A stretch of 64,000 nt of DNA from Hyphomicrobiales bacterium (GTDB taxonomy: Bacteria; Pseudomonadota; Alphaproteobacteria; Rhizobiales; Phreatobacteraceae), in NCBI GenBank assembly GCA_017304475.1, contig JAFKKV010000009.1, positions 124,001 to 188,000 on the forward strand, in the 5' to 3' direction. Shown here one piece after another: positions 37,358-46,125 of this stretch. How positions within the stretch are numbered: position 1 is the stretch's first letter; each line of letters opens with the position of its first letter. A program made the translations under genes and the position numbers. The notes under the pieces are model-generated. The model saw only the letters and a program-made list of their open reading frames with translations. It was not told where the DNA came from and ran no database searches.

Positions 37358-37990
37358 TCAAGCCCGGAGCCAGCTCGCGACCAGGCTCGCGGCAATGGCC
37401 CACATCACCAGCGCGATCAGTCCGTCCAGCACCCGCCAGGCGGCGGGCCGGGCGAAGACCGGCGCGAGCAGGCGGGCGCCGAAGCCGAGGCCGTAGAACC
37501 ACAGCGCCGATGCCGTCATGGCGCCCGCGGCAAAGACCCATTTCGCCGCGCCGGAAAACTGGCCGGACAGGCTGCCGACCAGCACCACCGTGTCGAGATA
37601 GACATGCGGATTGAGGAAGGTGAAGGCGAGCGCCGCGGCCAGCGTCGCCTTCAAGCCCCTGGCCGATCCGTCGCCGGCGGCGACCAGGACGCCCGGATGC
37701 AGCGCCCGGCGCGCGGCCAGCAGGCCATAGGCGGCGAGGAAGGCGGCGCCACCGAGCGTCGCGACCGTCAGGAGCCGCGGCGAGGATTGCACCAGCGTGC
37801 CGAGGCCGGCGACGCCCGCCAGGATCAACAGCGCATCCGACAGCGCGCAGACCGTCGTCGCCGCCAGGACATGCCGGCGCAACAGCCCCTGGCGCAGGAC
37901 GAAGGCGTTCTGGGCGCCGATGGCGACGATCAGGCCGAAGCCGATCAGGAAGCCGGTCAGGGCTGCTTCGAAAAGAGGATAGGCCTGCAT
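37358..37990 (-). CDS. LysE/ArgO family amino-acid exporter
   Basis: Inner-membrane exporter of 210 residues with six membrane segments. The start MQAYPLFEAALTGFLIGFGLIVAIGAQNAFVLRQGL matches the LysE/ArgO branch (GAQNAF motif), distinct from the RhtB-type gene at 15.8 kb. LTFLNPHVYLDTVVLVGSL is a second signature. Lysine and arginine are the known substrates of this branch. The usual LysR-type activator (LysG/ArgP) is not adjacent. Confidence 0.9.
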   Translation of the reverse strand: MQAYPLFEAALTGFLIGFGLIVAIGAQNAFVLRQGLLRRHVLAATTVCALSDALLILAGVAGLGTLVQSSPRLLTVATLGGAAFLAAYGLLAARRALHPGVLVAAGDGSARGLKATLAAALAFTFLNPHVYLDTVVLVGSLSGQFSGAAKWVFAAGAMTASALWFYGLGFGARLLAPVFARPAAWRVLDGLIALVMWAIAASLVASWLRA

Positions 37991-38165
37991 GATGCGCCCC
38001 GATTACGGGCGGCGGGCCCCGCTTGCAACCCGGCGCGCGCCGGATCGATTTGCCGGCGCGATTGTCATGGTGGCGTCATCGTCACGCTTTCTTGTCCGGC
38101 GCGGGTTCCCAGGCCGGCGCGAAGTGCGCTAGGCAGGCCCAGCCGACGCCTTCGGAGCTTGAGCC

Positions 38166-39143
38166 ATGTTGAATGCCTACGGAGTGGAGAACGAGGCTCT
38201 CGTCCGGATCGAGACGACCGCCGACGCGGTGCCCGCCAACGTCAAATGGGTCGACCTGCTGCAGCCGGTCCAGGGCGAAGACAAGCTCCTGGAAAAGTGC
38301 CTGGGCATCGAAATCCCGACCCGCGAGGAAATGCTCGAGATCGAGCCGTCGAGCCGGCTCTATGTCGACCACGGCGTGCGCTACATGACCGCGACGCTGT
38401 TGTGCAACACCGAGCTCGGCGCGCCCAAGCTGACCCAGATCTCGTTCGTGCTGTCGCCGACGCGGCTGATCACGGTGCGCTACGACACGCCCAAGCCGAT
38501 CAACCTGTTCCTCAACCGGGCGCAGAAACAGGGCGCGGTGCAGGCCAGCCCCGAAGCGATCATGACCGGCCTGCTCGACACCATCGTCGACCGCATCGCC
38601 GATATCCTGGAGCGGGTCGGCGAGGAGATCGAACAGGCCTCTGGGCGGATCTTCACCGGCCGCCAGGCCGGCACGCGCGCGGCTTCCGAAACCTTTCAGG
38701 ACGTGCTGCAGACATTGGGCACCAAGGGAGAACTGGTCTCGAAGGCCCGTGAAAGCCTGGTCTCGATCAACCGGCTGCTGCTGTTCCTGGCGACCGAGAT
38801 CGAAGGCAACAAGGTCTCGAAGGATGTGCGGGCGCTGTTGAAGAGCCAGAGCCGCGACGTCGAATCGCTGACCCAGCATTGCGATTCGCTGGCCAACAAG
38901 ATCACCTTCCTGCTCGACGCGGTGCTCGGCCTGATCGGCATCGAGCAGAACAATATCGTCAAGATCTTCGCCGTATTGTCGGTGGTGTTCATGCCGCCGA
39001 CGCTGGTCGGCACGATCTACGGCATGAACTTCAAGCAGATGCCCGAACTCGGCTGGGACCTGGGCTATCCCATGGCCATGGTGCTGATGGTGGTCTCGGG
39101 CGTGCTGCCCTATATGTGGTTCCGCAAGAAGGGCTGGCTCTGA
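38166..39143 (+). CDS. corA: CorA family magnesium transporter
   Basis: Homopentameric divalent-cation channel, 325 residues. There is a large cytoplasmic N-terminal domain with a long helix (about 150-260), then two C-terminal membrane helices. The selectivity signature YGMNFKQMPEL is at about residue 283-293, between the helices, and the protein ends with a basic tail (WFRKKGWL). A frame-internal MPEL loop is typical of Mg/Co CorA. The start is ATG at 38166, with GGAGCTTGAGCC just upstream. Followed by a GC-rich palindrome at 39159-39181. Confidence 0.93.
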   Translation: MLNAYGVENEALVRIETTADAVPANVKWVDLLQPVQGEDKLLEKCLGIEIPTREEMLEIEPSSRLYVDHGVRYMTATLLCNTELGAPKLTQISFVLSPTRLITVRYDTPKPINLFLNRAQKQGAVQASPEAIMTGLLDTIVDRIADILERVGEEIEQASGRIFTGRQAGTRAASETFQDVLQTLGTKGELVSKARESLVSINRLLLFLATEIEGNKVSKDVRALLKSQSRDVESLTQHCDSLANKITFLLDAVLGLIGIEQNNIVKIFAVLSVVFMPPTLVGTIYGMNFKQMPELGWDLGYPMAMVLMVVSGVLPYMWFRKKGWL

Positions 39144-39158
39144 ACCGGGCGCCATCCT

Positions 39159-39181
39159 GGAGCCGGCGCGGCGCCGGCTCC
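39159..39181. repeat. 23-bp perfect palindrome downstream of corA
   Basis: GGAGCCGGCGC-G-GCGCCGGCTCC is a perfect inverted repeat in the 54-bp gap between the convergent corA and the small membrane protein gene. It can form a very stable hairpin for either transcript but has no T-run, so it may be a stability or weak termination element. Confidence 0.75.
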
Positions 39182-39197
39182 GGACTATCGGCCCGCA

Positions 39198-39632
39198 TCA
39201 GCCCCGGGCCTGCAGCTTCAGGCCCATGACCTGCAGCTCCGCCATGACGGCGACGAACACCGCCTGGGCCGCGACGAAAGCCATGCCCAGGAGATTCGGG
39301 CTGATGGCGCCGGCAAACATCAGCGCGAAGCTCTCGATCACCCACAAGGCATTGATCGCGACGATCGCCCAGACCGCCTTGCGGCTGAGTTCGGCACGCG
39401 CCGCGACGAAACCGACACCCAGCGCGAAGGGCACCAGGATCGCGCCCGCCACCATCAGGTGCAGCTTCGGAATGGCCAGCAAGGGCTCGAGCAGGCCGGC
39501 ACCGGCGATCAGCAGGAGGCCCATGGCGCCGCTGCTGACGGCGTCGACCGCGAGCACCCGGCGCAGCAGGGTCACCGGATTGCTGGTGCGGAAGAGCGAA
39601 TTGAGGACCGAGGCATTGGCGATGGACGACAT
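39198..39632 (-). CDS. Small integral membrane protein of unknown function
   Basis: A 144-residue protein with four hydrophobic segments (roughly 27-48, 55-76, 84-105, 112-134) in the manner of DoxX-like or SPW-type membrane proteins. RRVLAVDAVSSGAMGLLLIAGAG near the start is the best conserved-looking block. ATG at 39632 is chosen over the open frame to 39698, because CAGGAG lies 6 nt upstream. It is divergent from an XRE-type regulator 144 bp away, so the regulator may control it. Function unknown. Confidence 0.75.
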   Translation of the reverse strand: MSSIANASVLNSLFRTSNPVTLLRRVLAVDAVSSGAMGLLLIAGAGLLEPLLAIPKLHLMVAGAILVPFALGVGFVAARAELSRKAVWAIVAINALWVIESFALMFAGAISPNLLGMAFVAAQAVFVAVMAELQVMGLKLQARG

Positions 39633-39776
39633 GATGGTCTCCTGAAGGCTTCGTGTTCCGGGTTGCGGACCGGCCTGCCGATCCGTTGACCAGGCCATCC
39701 TCGCGACAAAGCCGCGGCGGGTCGATTACCTCCAAGGTCATTGGTTCGGCCGGACCGGCGTGGCTATGGTGGCGCC

Positions 39777-40589
39777 ATGAACATGCAAAGCTCCGCCGCC
39801 CGCCCCATCGGTGACCACCTGCGCGAATGGCGCCAGCGTCGTCGCCTGAGCCAGCTCGATCTCGCCTCGGAGGCCGATATTTCCACCCGCCACCTCAGTT
39901 TCGTCGAAACCGGCCGCGCCGCGCCGAGCCGCGAGATGATCCTGCATCTCGCCGAGCAGCTGGAGATCCCCTTGCGCGAGCGCAACGTGCTGCTGGTCGC
40001 GGCGGGCTTCGCGCCGATCTTCCCGGAGCGCAAGCTCGACGATCCCGCCATCGCCACGGCGCGCCGCGCGATCGATATCGTGCTGGCCGGCCATGAGCCC
40101 TATCCGGCGGTCGCCATCGACCGGCACTGGACCCTGGTGGCCAGCAACAATGCCATCGGGCCCTTTCTCGAAGGCTGCGACGAGGCCCTGATCAAGCCGC
40201 CGATCAACGTCCTGCGGCTCGGCCTGCATCCAGGCGGGCTGGCGCCCCGCATCGAGAATTTCGCGGAATGGCGGGCCCATCTCCTGGCGCGCCTCAGGCG
40301 CCAGATCGAGATCACCGCCGATCCGGTGCTGGAGGAGCTGAACCGCGAGGCCTCGGCCTATCCGGTGCCGCTCGCGCCGCCGCGGCCGGGCCGCGGCCAG
40401 GAGGCGCACGAGCTGTTCGTGCCGCTCCGGCTGAAGACCTCGGCCGGCACGCTCAGCTTCGTCAGCACCACAACGGTGTTCGGCACGCCGATCGACGTGA
40501 CGCTGGCGGAACTGGCGATCGAGGCCTTCCTGCCGGCCGATGCCGCCACCGGCGAGGCCTTGCGCCGGCTCGCCGAGGAGGCCGCCTAG
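39777..40589 (+). CDS. XRE family transcriptional regulator with MmyB-like ligand domain
   Basis: A 270-residue regulator. The N-terminal HTH (about 7-62) reads HLREWRQRRRLSQLDLASEADISTRHLSFVETGRAAPSREMI, typical of the MmyB-type family. The rest (about 100-265) is the MmyB-like ligand-binding domain, with AVAIDRHWTLVASNNAIGPFL, NVLRLGLHPGGLAPRIENFAEW and a C-terminal STTTVFGTPIDVTLAELAIEAFLPAD. Such regulators often act on a divergent oxidoreductase or membrane gene; here that is the membrane protein at 39198-39632. The start is ATG at 39777 (the frame opens 12 codons earlier). Confidence 0.88.
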   Translation: MNMQSSAARPIGDHLREWRQRRRLSQLDLASEADISTRHLSFVETGRAAPSREMILHLAEQLEIPLRERNVLLVAAGFAPIFPERKLDDPAIATARRAIDIVLAGHEPYPAVAIDRHWTLVASNNAIGPFLEGCDEALIKPPINVLRLGLHPGGLAPRIENFAEWRAHLLARLRRQIEITADPVLEELNREASAYPVPLAPPRPGRGQEAHELFVPLRLKTSAGTLSFVSTTTVFGTPIDVTLAELAIEAFLPADAATGEALRRLAEEAA

Positions 40590-40604
40590 ACCGCGCCGCC
40601 CCGG

Positions 40605-41342
40605 TCAGACGTGCTGGCCGCCATTGATGTGGATCTCGGCGCCGTTGAGATAGCTCGAGGTCTCGGTGCACAGGACATAGATGATCTTGGCCACCTCGTC
40701 GGGCGTGCCGAGCCGGCGCATCGGGATCTGCTCGACGATCTTGTCGGTGCCCGGCGACAGGATGGAGGTGTCGATCTCGCCCGGCGCGATGGCATTGACC
40801 CGGATGCCGTGCGGCGCGAAATCGGCCGCCATTTCACGGGTCAGGCCGGCCAGGGCCGCTTTCGAGGTGGCATAGGCCGCACCGGCGAAGGGATGCACCC
40901 TGGAACCGGCGATCGAGGTGACGTTGACGATCGAGCCCTTGGCTTCCTTCAGCTCGGCCAGCAGGCCGCGCGCCAGAAGGATCGACGAGAAGAAATTGAC
41001 CTGGAACACCTGCTGCCAGACGGTCAGCGGCGTGTGCAGCGAATCGAGCCGGCCGCCGGCCTCGCCCTTCGGCGAAATGCCGGCATTGTTGACCAGCGCC
41101 TCCAGCCGGCCGCCGGTGAGGCGCGCCCTGATGTCGTCGATGGCCCGCTCGGTATCGGCGGGATCGGCGAGATCGACCTGGATGTGATCCTCCGGGCCCA
41201 TTTCCCAGGGACAGTTTTCCGGGAAAGGCTGGCGCGAGCAGGTGATCACCCGCCATCCCGCCGAGGAAAAGCGCTTGACGGTGGCGTGGCCGATGCCGCG
41301 GCTGGCGCCGGTCAGGAGAAGGGTTCGACGAGGCTGGTTCAA
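40605..41342 (-). CDS. SDR family NAD(P)-dependent oxidoreductase
   Basis: Classical short-chain dehydrogenase of 245 residues. The cofactor motif is TGASRGIGHATV (about residue 12-23), NNAG follows at LVNNAGISP, and the catalytic Ser-Tyr-Lys set is in VNVTSIAGSRVHPFAGAAYATSKAAL. The C-terminus INGGQHV is typical. Unusual is the insert ITCSRQPFPENCPWEMGPEDHIQVDL after the second strand. It lies 100 bp from eutB on the opposite strand. The substrate is unknown; a link to ethanolamine-derived acetaldehyde is only a guess. Confidence 0.9.
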   Translation of the reverse strand: MNQPRRTLLLTGASRGIGHATVKRFSSAGWRVITCSRQPFPENCPWEMGPEDHIQVDLADPADTERAIDDIRARLTGGRLEALVNNAGISPKGEAGGRLDSLHTPLTVWQQVFQVNFFSSILLARGLLAELKEAKGSIVNVTSIAGSRVHPFAGAAYATSKAALAGLTREMAADFAPHGIRVNAIAPGEIDTSILSPGTDKIVEQIPMRRLGTPDEVAKIIYVLCTETSSYLNGAEIHINGGQHV

Positions 41343-41442
41343 GGTCGCTTACCCCAAGCATTCTGGAATGGACCGAGGCGATCGGTCGGCTACACTCCAT
41401 AGAGCATATTCGCGGCCGGTGGATACACGATCAGGAGATGCA

Positions 41443-42816
41443 ATGGCGTTTCGCGCGACCATCGGCGGCACCAGCCATGTCTTCGCCGACCTCCGGGATC
41501 TCATGGCCAAGGCGACGCCGATCCGCTCCGGCGACCAGCTCGCCGGGATCGCCGCGGCGAGCCAGGAAGAATGCGTCGCGGCCAAGCTCGCGCTCGCCGA
41601 CCTGCCGCTGAAGGCGATCCTGGCTGAACCGCTGATCCCCTATGACGACGACGAGGTGACGCGGCTGATCCTCGACGGCCATGACGGCCGCGCTTTCGCA
41701 GCCGTCGCCAGCCTGACCGTCGGCGCCTTCCGCGACTGGCTCCTGTCCGAACAGGCGACGCCCGCGGCGCTGGCGGCACTTGCCCCCGGCATCACGCCGG
41801 AGGTGGCCGCGGCCGTATCCAAGCTGATGCGCAACCAGGACCTGATCCTGGCGGCGCGGAAATGCCGGGTGGTGACCCGCTTCCGCAACACGATCGGGCT
41901 TGCCGGCACCATGGCGGTGCGCCTGCAGCCGAACCATCCCTCAGACGATGCCGGCGGCATCGCCGCCTCGATCGTCGACGGCCTGATGTATGGCGCGGGG
42001 GACGCGACGATCGGCATCAATCCGGCCTCCGATTCGCTGCCGGTCATCGGGGATCTCCTGAAGCTCCTCGACGAGATCATCCAGCGCCACGCCATCCCGA
42101 CCCAGGGCTGCGTCCTGACCCATGTCACCTCGTCGATCGAATTGATCAATCGCGGCGTGCCCGTCGACCTGGTGTTCCAGTCGGTCGCCGGCACCGAGCG
42201 CGCCAACACGACCTTCGGCGTCGGCCTCGCCATGCTGAAGGAGGGACTGGATGCGGCGCGTTCGCTGAAGCGCGGCACGATCGGCGACAATGTCATGTAT
42301 TTCGAGACCGGCCAGGGCAGCGCCCTGTCGGCGGGCGCCCATCACGGCGTCGACCAGCAGACCCTGGAGGCCCGGGCGCAGGCGGTGGCGCGGGCTTTCT
42401 CGCCCCTGCTGGTCAATACCGTGGTCGGCTTCATCGGCCCGGAATATCTCTATGACGGCAAGCAGATCCTGCGGGCCGGGCTCGAAGACCATTTCTGCGG
42501 CAAGCTGATGGGCGTGCCGACCGGCTGCGACATTTGCTACACCAACCATGCCGAGGCCGACCAGGACGACATGGACACGCTCTTGACCTGTCTCGCGGCC
42601 GCCGGCGTCTCCTATATCATGGGCGTTCCGGGCGCCGACGACGTGATGCTGAACTACCAGTCGACCTCGTTCCACGACGCGCTCTATGTCCGCGAGGTGT
42701 TCGGCCTGAAACGCGCGCCCGAATTCGAGGCCTGGCTGCAATCGCTCGAACTGACCGACGCGGCCGGCCATCTGCTGCCGGCGCGGGCAGGCCACCGGCT
42801 GATCGCGGCGGAGTAA
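41443..42816 (+). CDS. eutB: Ethanolamine ammonia-lyase large subunit
   Basis: Adenosylcobalamin-dependent enzyme that splits ethanolamine into acetaldehyde and ammonia. The 457-residue large chain starts at ATG 41443 (CAGGAG upstream). Family signatures are [87 protein letters not shown] and the C-terminal [19 protein letters not shown]. eutC follows after 5 bp. No reactivase eutA, no microcompartment genes and no eutR regulator are seen nearby, so this is the minimal non-compartment type. Confidence 0.95.
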   Translation: MAFRATIGGTSHVFADLRDLMAKATPIRSGDQLAGIAAASQEECVAAKLALADLPLKAILAEPLIPYDDDEVTRLILDGHDGRAFAAVASLTVGAFRDWLLSEQATPAALAALAPGITPEVAAAVSKLMRNQDLILAARKCRVVTRFRNTIGLAGTMAVRLQPNHPSDDAGGIAASIVDGLMYGAGDATIGINPASDSLPVIGDLLKLLDEIIQRHAIPTQGCVLTHVTSSIELINRGVPVDLVFQSVAGTERANTTFGVGLAMLKEGLDAARSLKRGTIGDNVMYFETGQGSALSAGAHHGVDQQTLEARAQAVARAFSPLLVNTVVGFIGPEYLYDGKQILRAGLEDHFCGKLMGVPTGCDICYTNHAEADQDDMDTLLTCLAAAGVSYIMGVPGADDVMLNYQSTSFHDALYVREVFGLKRAPEFEAWLQSLELTDAAGHLLPARAGHRLIAAE

Positions 42817-42821
42817 CCGGC

Positions 42822-43592
42822 ATGACACGCGATCCCTGGTCGCATCTGTCCGCACGCACGCCGGCCCGCATCGCCATCGGCCGCGCCGGCGGTTCGCTGC
42901 CGACGAGCGAGGTGCTGGCCTTCGCGCTCGCCCATGCCAAGGCGCGCGATGCCGTGCACGCGCCGTTCGACGCGCAGCGAATGGCGGCCGGGCTTGGCGA
43001 TCTCGGCCTGGCGGTCGTCGCGGTGGAGAGCCTGGCGCGCGACCGCGCGGCCTATCTGCGGCGCCCGGATTGGGGCCGGCAGCTTGCCGGGGCATCGGAG
43101 CTCGCACTCGATGCCGCGCGCGCGGCACCCGCCGATCTCGCCGTCGTCATCGCCGACGGGCTGTCGGCGACCGCGGTCGACACGAATGCGCTGGCGCTGG
43201 TCAAGGCGCTCATGCCGCGCCTGGCAGCGACCGGCATCGGCCTGGCGCCGGTGGTGGTCGCGACCGGCGCGCGGGTGGCGCTCGGCGACGTCATCGCCGC
43301 CCGGCTGCACGCGCGCGCCGTGCTCGTGCTGATCGGCGAACGGCCGGGATTGTCGGCGCCGGACAGTCTCGGGGCCTATCTGACCTTCGACGGCAAGGCC
43401 GGCCGCCACGATGCCGAGCGCAATTGCGTGTCCAACATCCGCGCCGGCGGATTGCCGGTGGAGAACGCCGCCTTCAAGCTCGCCTGGCTGGTCACCGAGG
43501 CGTTCCGGCGGAAACTCACCGGCATCGGCCTGAAGGACGAGAGCGACCTCCTGCTCTCGCCCGGCGGCACCCCGCCGGCGCTCGTCGGCTGA
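42822..43592 (+). CDS. eutC: Ethanolamine ammonia-lyase small subunit
   Basis: Partner of EutB, 256 residues; the B12 cofactor binds at the interface of the two chains. Visible signatures are [68 protein letters not shown] and [15 protein letters not shown] slightly upstream could serve as start, but ATG at 42822 fits the family. It is convergent with pdxH, only 9 bp apart. Confidence 0.94.
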   Translation: MTRDPWSHLSARTPARIAIGRAGGSLPTSEVLAFALAHAKARDAVHAPFDAQRMAAGLGDLGLAVVAVESLARDRAAYLRRPDWGRQLAGASELALDAARAAPADLAVVIADGLSATAVDTNALALVKALMPRLAATGIGLAPVVVATGARVALGDVIAARLHARAVLVLIGERPGLSAPDSLGAYLTFDGKAGRHDAERNCVSNIRAGGLPVENAAFKLAWLVTEAFRRKLTGIGLKDESDLLLSPGGTPPALVG

Positions 43593-43601
43593 ACCGCCTC
43601 G

Positions 43602-44219
43602 TCAGGGATAGAGCCGTTCCTTGGTCGTCCAGGGACCGGCCGGCTGGGCGCGGCGGAACACCACGCGGTCGTGCAGGCGGAACGGCCGGTCGTGCCAGAA
43701 TTCCAGATAGGTCGGCAGGATGCGGAAGCCGGTCCAGTGCGGCGGGCGCGGCACTTCGCCAATGGCATATTTGGCGGTGTAGAGCGCCACCGCCTTTTCC
43801 AGGGCGAAGCGGGTTTCCAGCGGCCGCGACTGCTGGCTCGCCCAGGCGCCGATCCGGCTGGCACGCGCCCGCGAGGCGAAATAGGCGTCGGCCTCGGCAT
43901 CGCTCACCCGTTCGACCGGGCCGCGCACCCTGACCTGGCGGTGCAGCGACTTCCAGTGGAACACCGCCGCCGCCTTGCCGGCGCCGAGCAGCTCGACGCC
44001 CTTCTGGCTTTCCGTATTGGTGTAGAAGACGAAGCCGCTGGCATCGACGCCCTTCAGCAACACCATGCGAACATTGGGCAGGCCGTCGGCATCGACGGTC
44101 GACAAGGCCATGGCATTGGGATCGTTGGGCTCGGACCTGACAGCGTCGGCCATCCATCGGGCGAACAGGTCGAAGGGTTCATCGGCCTCGCTGAATTCCG
44201 CTTGATCCGAACCTGACAT
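43602..44219 (-). CDS. pdxH: Pyridoxamine 5'-phosphate oxidase
   Basis: FMN enzyme that makes pyridoxal 5'-phosphate from pyridoxine or pyridoxamine phosphate. The 205 residues from ATG 44219 show [53 protein letters not shown] and the C-terminal [27 protein letters not shown], all of the PNPOx family. The frame opens 30 codons earlier, without coding character. Divergent from the RT0821-type surface protein gene. The end WTTKERLYP is typical of full-length PdxH. Confidence 0.95.
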   Translation of the reverse strand: MSGSDQAEFSEADEPFDLFARWMADAVRSEPNDPNAMALSTVDADGLPNVRMVLLKGVDASGFVFYTNTESQKGVELLGAGKAAAVFHWKSLHRQVRVRGPVERVSDAEADAYFASRARASRIGAWASQQSRPLETRFALEKAVALYTAKYAIGEVPRPPHWTGFRILPTYLEFWHDRPFRLHDRVVFRRAQPAGPWTTKERLYP

Positions 44220-44254
44220 TAACCAACTCCGTTGTTCACTCCGCCCAGAGCGGT

Positions 44255-44977
44255 ATGGGGCTCCGGAGTCGAAAGCGTATGGGCGAGACGTTTGGCGTTC
44301 GCCAAGCATATAGCGTCAGGGAAGGGGCTTGCCCAAGCCCCGGCACGCGCTTCCTCCTATGCGAAAGCCGCCGTGCGCGCCTCGCCGCGATCGCCGTTGC
44401 GCTGATGACCTTGCCCGGCTGCGCGATGACCTTGCCCTCGCTGTGGGAGCGCACGCAGACCCCGCCGCCGGCAGCCGCCCAGGCGCCCGAACCGAATCAG
44501 GCCGCCGGCGCCCATGCCACGGCGCAAGGCGCCGCGCCGATCCAAGTTTCCGCTGCCCAAGGTTCCGCGACCCCATCCACGCAGAGCCAGGCCACGGCGG
44601 CCCAGACCGCGGCCGCCCAGGCGAGCGACCCGCTCACCACCGGCTCGATCCGCCGCGCTACCGAACCCGCACCGGCGAGTGCCGCCGCGGGCGCGCTGCC
44701 GATCCCCGAGGCCGACTGGCAGGCCGCCAAGCGCGTGCTGCTGGAGGCCCTCGCCGACCGCGCCGACACCCCGAGCATTCCCTGGGAAAACGGCCAGAGC
44801 GGCATGCGCGGCACGGTCACGGCGCTGCAGCGCGCGACCGGAACCTCGGGCCAGACCTGCCGCGACTTCCTCGGCAGCGCCATCAAGGACGGCAAGGAAG
44901 TCTGGTTCGACGGGCGCGCCTGCCGCACGACGGGAGCCTGGGCCGTGCTCGAACTCCGGCCCTGGCGGCGAAGCTGA
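44255..44977 (+). CDS. RT0821/Lpp0805-type surface lipoprotein
   Basis: A 240-residue envelope protein whose C-terminal domain (about 145-235) matches the RT0821/Lpp0805 family: [44 protein letters not shown] and [10 protein letters not shown] signal of lipoprotein type ends LMTLPGC (Cys56 of the longest form), followed by a long Ala/Gln/Thr/Pro linker (about 70-140). The leader before the hydrophobic core is unusually long and charged, and no start codon lies between 44279 and the core, so the true start (44255 or 44279) is uncertain. The gene is placed between pdxH and a dnaJ-like gene, as in relatives. Confidence 0.78.
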   Translation: MGLRSRKRMGETFGVRQAYSVREGACPSPGTRFLLCESRRARLAAIAVALMTLPGCAMTLPSLWERTQTPPPAAAQAPEPNQAAGAHATAQGAAPIQVSAAQGSATPSTQSQATAAQTAAAQASDPLTTGSIRRATEPAPASAAAGALPIPEADWQAAKRVLLEALADRADTPSIPWENGQSGMRGTVTALQRATGTSGQTCRDFLGSAIKDGKEVWFDGRACRTTGAWAVLELRPWRRS

Positions 44978-45093
44978 GCCGGCATGGCCCCGGCGCACAT
45001 TGTCATTATCCGCCACAATCCCCACATTGAAGCCAACTGAAACCATCGACGGATCGCATCGCCTGACCGGCATGGCGATCTTCAAGGACCATC

Positions 45094-46071
45094 ATGGCAC
45101 GCGATCCCTATGACGTGATCGGCGTCGCGCGCACCGCGGGCGCCGACGACATCAAGAAAGCCTTCCGCAAGAAGGCCAAGGCCCTGCATCCGGACGCCAA
45201 TCCCAACGACCCCAAGGCGCAGGACCGCTTCGCCGAGCTGAACAATGCCTATGAGCTGCTGTCGGACGACGCCAAGCGCAAATCCTTCGACCGCGGCGAA
45301 ATCGACGCCGAAGGCAAGCAGCGCTTCACCGGTTTCGAGGGCTTCGGCGGCCGGCCCGGCGGCGGTGCGCCCGGCGGCGACACGATCTTCGAGACCTTCA
45401 GCTTCGGCCAGGAGGGTTTCCGGCGCTCCGGCGGCCGCAAGGCCGGCGGCGGACCGAGCTCGGACGATTTCTTCGACATTCTCTCCGGCATGACCGGCCG
45501 CGGCCGCCAGCAGCGCGGCGCCGACCCCTTCGGTTCGGAACCGCAGCCGGCCGGCGAGGACCTGACATTGACCGTGCGCGTGCCGTTCCTGGACGCCGCG
45601 CGCGGCGCGACCCAGCGCGTGCTGCTGCCTTCGGGCGAGGCGGTCGACGTCAAGATCCCGCCCGGGACGCGTGAAGGCCACCGCATGCGGCTGCGCGGCA
45701 AGGGCAAGCCGGGCGGTGCCGGCCGGCCCGCCGGCGATGCCTATGTGGTGGTGACGGTGGAGCCGCATCCGGCCTTCCGCGCCGAGGGCAAGGATGTTCG
45801 CCTGGAGCTGCCGATCGCGCTCGACGAGGCGATCCTGGGCGGCAAGGTGCGCGCGCCGACGCTCGACGGCGAAGTCGAGCTGACGCTGCCGGCCATGACC
45901 GCGTCGGGCAAGAGCTTCCGGCTGCGCGGCAAGGGCTTGGCCAGCACCGACGGGCCGGGCGATCTCTATGTCACCACACGCATCGTGCTGCCGGAACCGA
46001 GCGCCGATCTCGAGGGCTTCGCGCGCATCCTGAAGGAACGGCGCAAGGCCGACCCCCGCGAGGGACTGTAA
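45094..46071 (+). CDS. DnaJ/CbpA-like co-chaperone
   Basis: Type II J-protein of 325 residues. The J domain is at 1-65 (DPYDVIGVARTAGADDIKKAFRKKAKALHPDANP, with the HPD triad). A Gly/Phe-rich linker runs to about 150 (GFGGRPGGGAPGG). Two beta-sandwich client-binding domains run from 155 to 310 (LTLTVRVPFLDAARGATQRVLLPSGEAVDVKIPPGTREGHRMRLRGKG and a second copy ending FRLRGKGLASTDGPGDLYV). There is no zinc-finger domain, so it is CbpA-type rather than DnaJ proper. It stimulates DnaK ATPase. The start is ATG at 45094. Confidence 0.92.
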   Translation: MARDPYDVIGVARTAGADDIKKAFRKKAKALHPDANPNDPKAQDRFAELNNAYELLSDDAKRKSFDRGEIDAEGKQRFTGFEGFGGRPGGGAPGGDTIFETFSFGQEGFRRSGGRKAGGGPSSDDFFDILSGMTGRGRQQRGADPFGSEPQPAGEDLTLTVRVPFLDAARGATQRVLLPSGEAVDVKIPPGTREGHRMRLRGKGKPGGAGRPAGDAYVVVTVEPHPAFRAEGKDVRLELPIALDEAILGGKVRAPTLDGEVELTLPAMTASGKSFRLRGKGLASTDGPGDLYVTTRIVLPEPSADLEGFARILKERRKADPREGL

Positions 46072-46079
46072 GCACGGGC

Positions 46080-46102
46080 ACCCGCCGGTAACGCCGGCGG
46101 GT
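46080..46102. terminator. GC-rich hairpin between convergent dnaJ-like gene and unknown gene
   Basis: A 9-bp stem ACCCGCCGG / CCGGCGGGT encloses the loop TAACG. It lies 9 bp after the dnaJ-like stop. The T-run is minimal (GTT), so it is at best a weak intrinsic terminator. Confidence 0.4.
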
Positions 46103-46125
46103 TCGCCAGACGGCGCGCCCTGACA

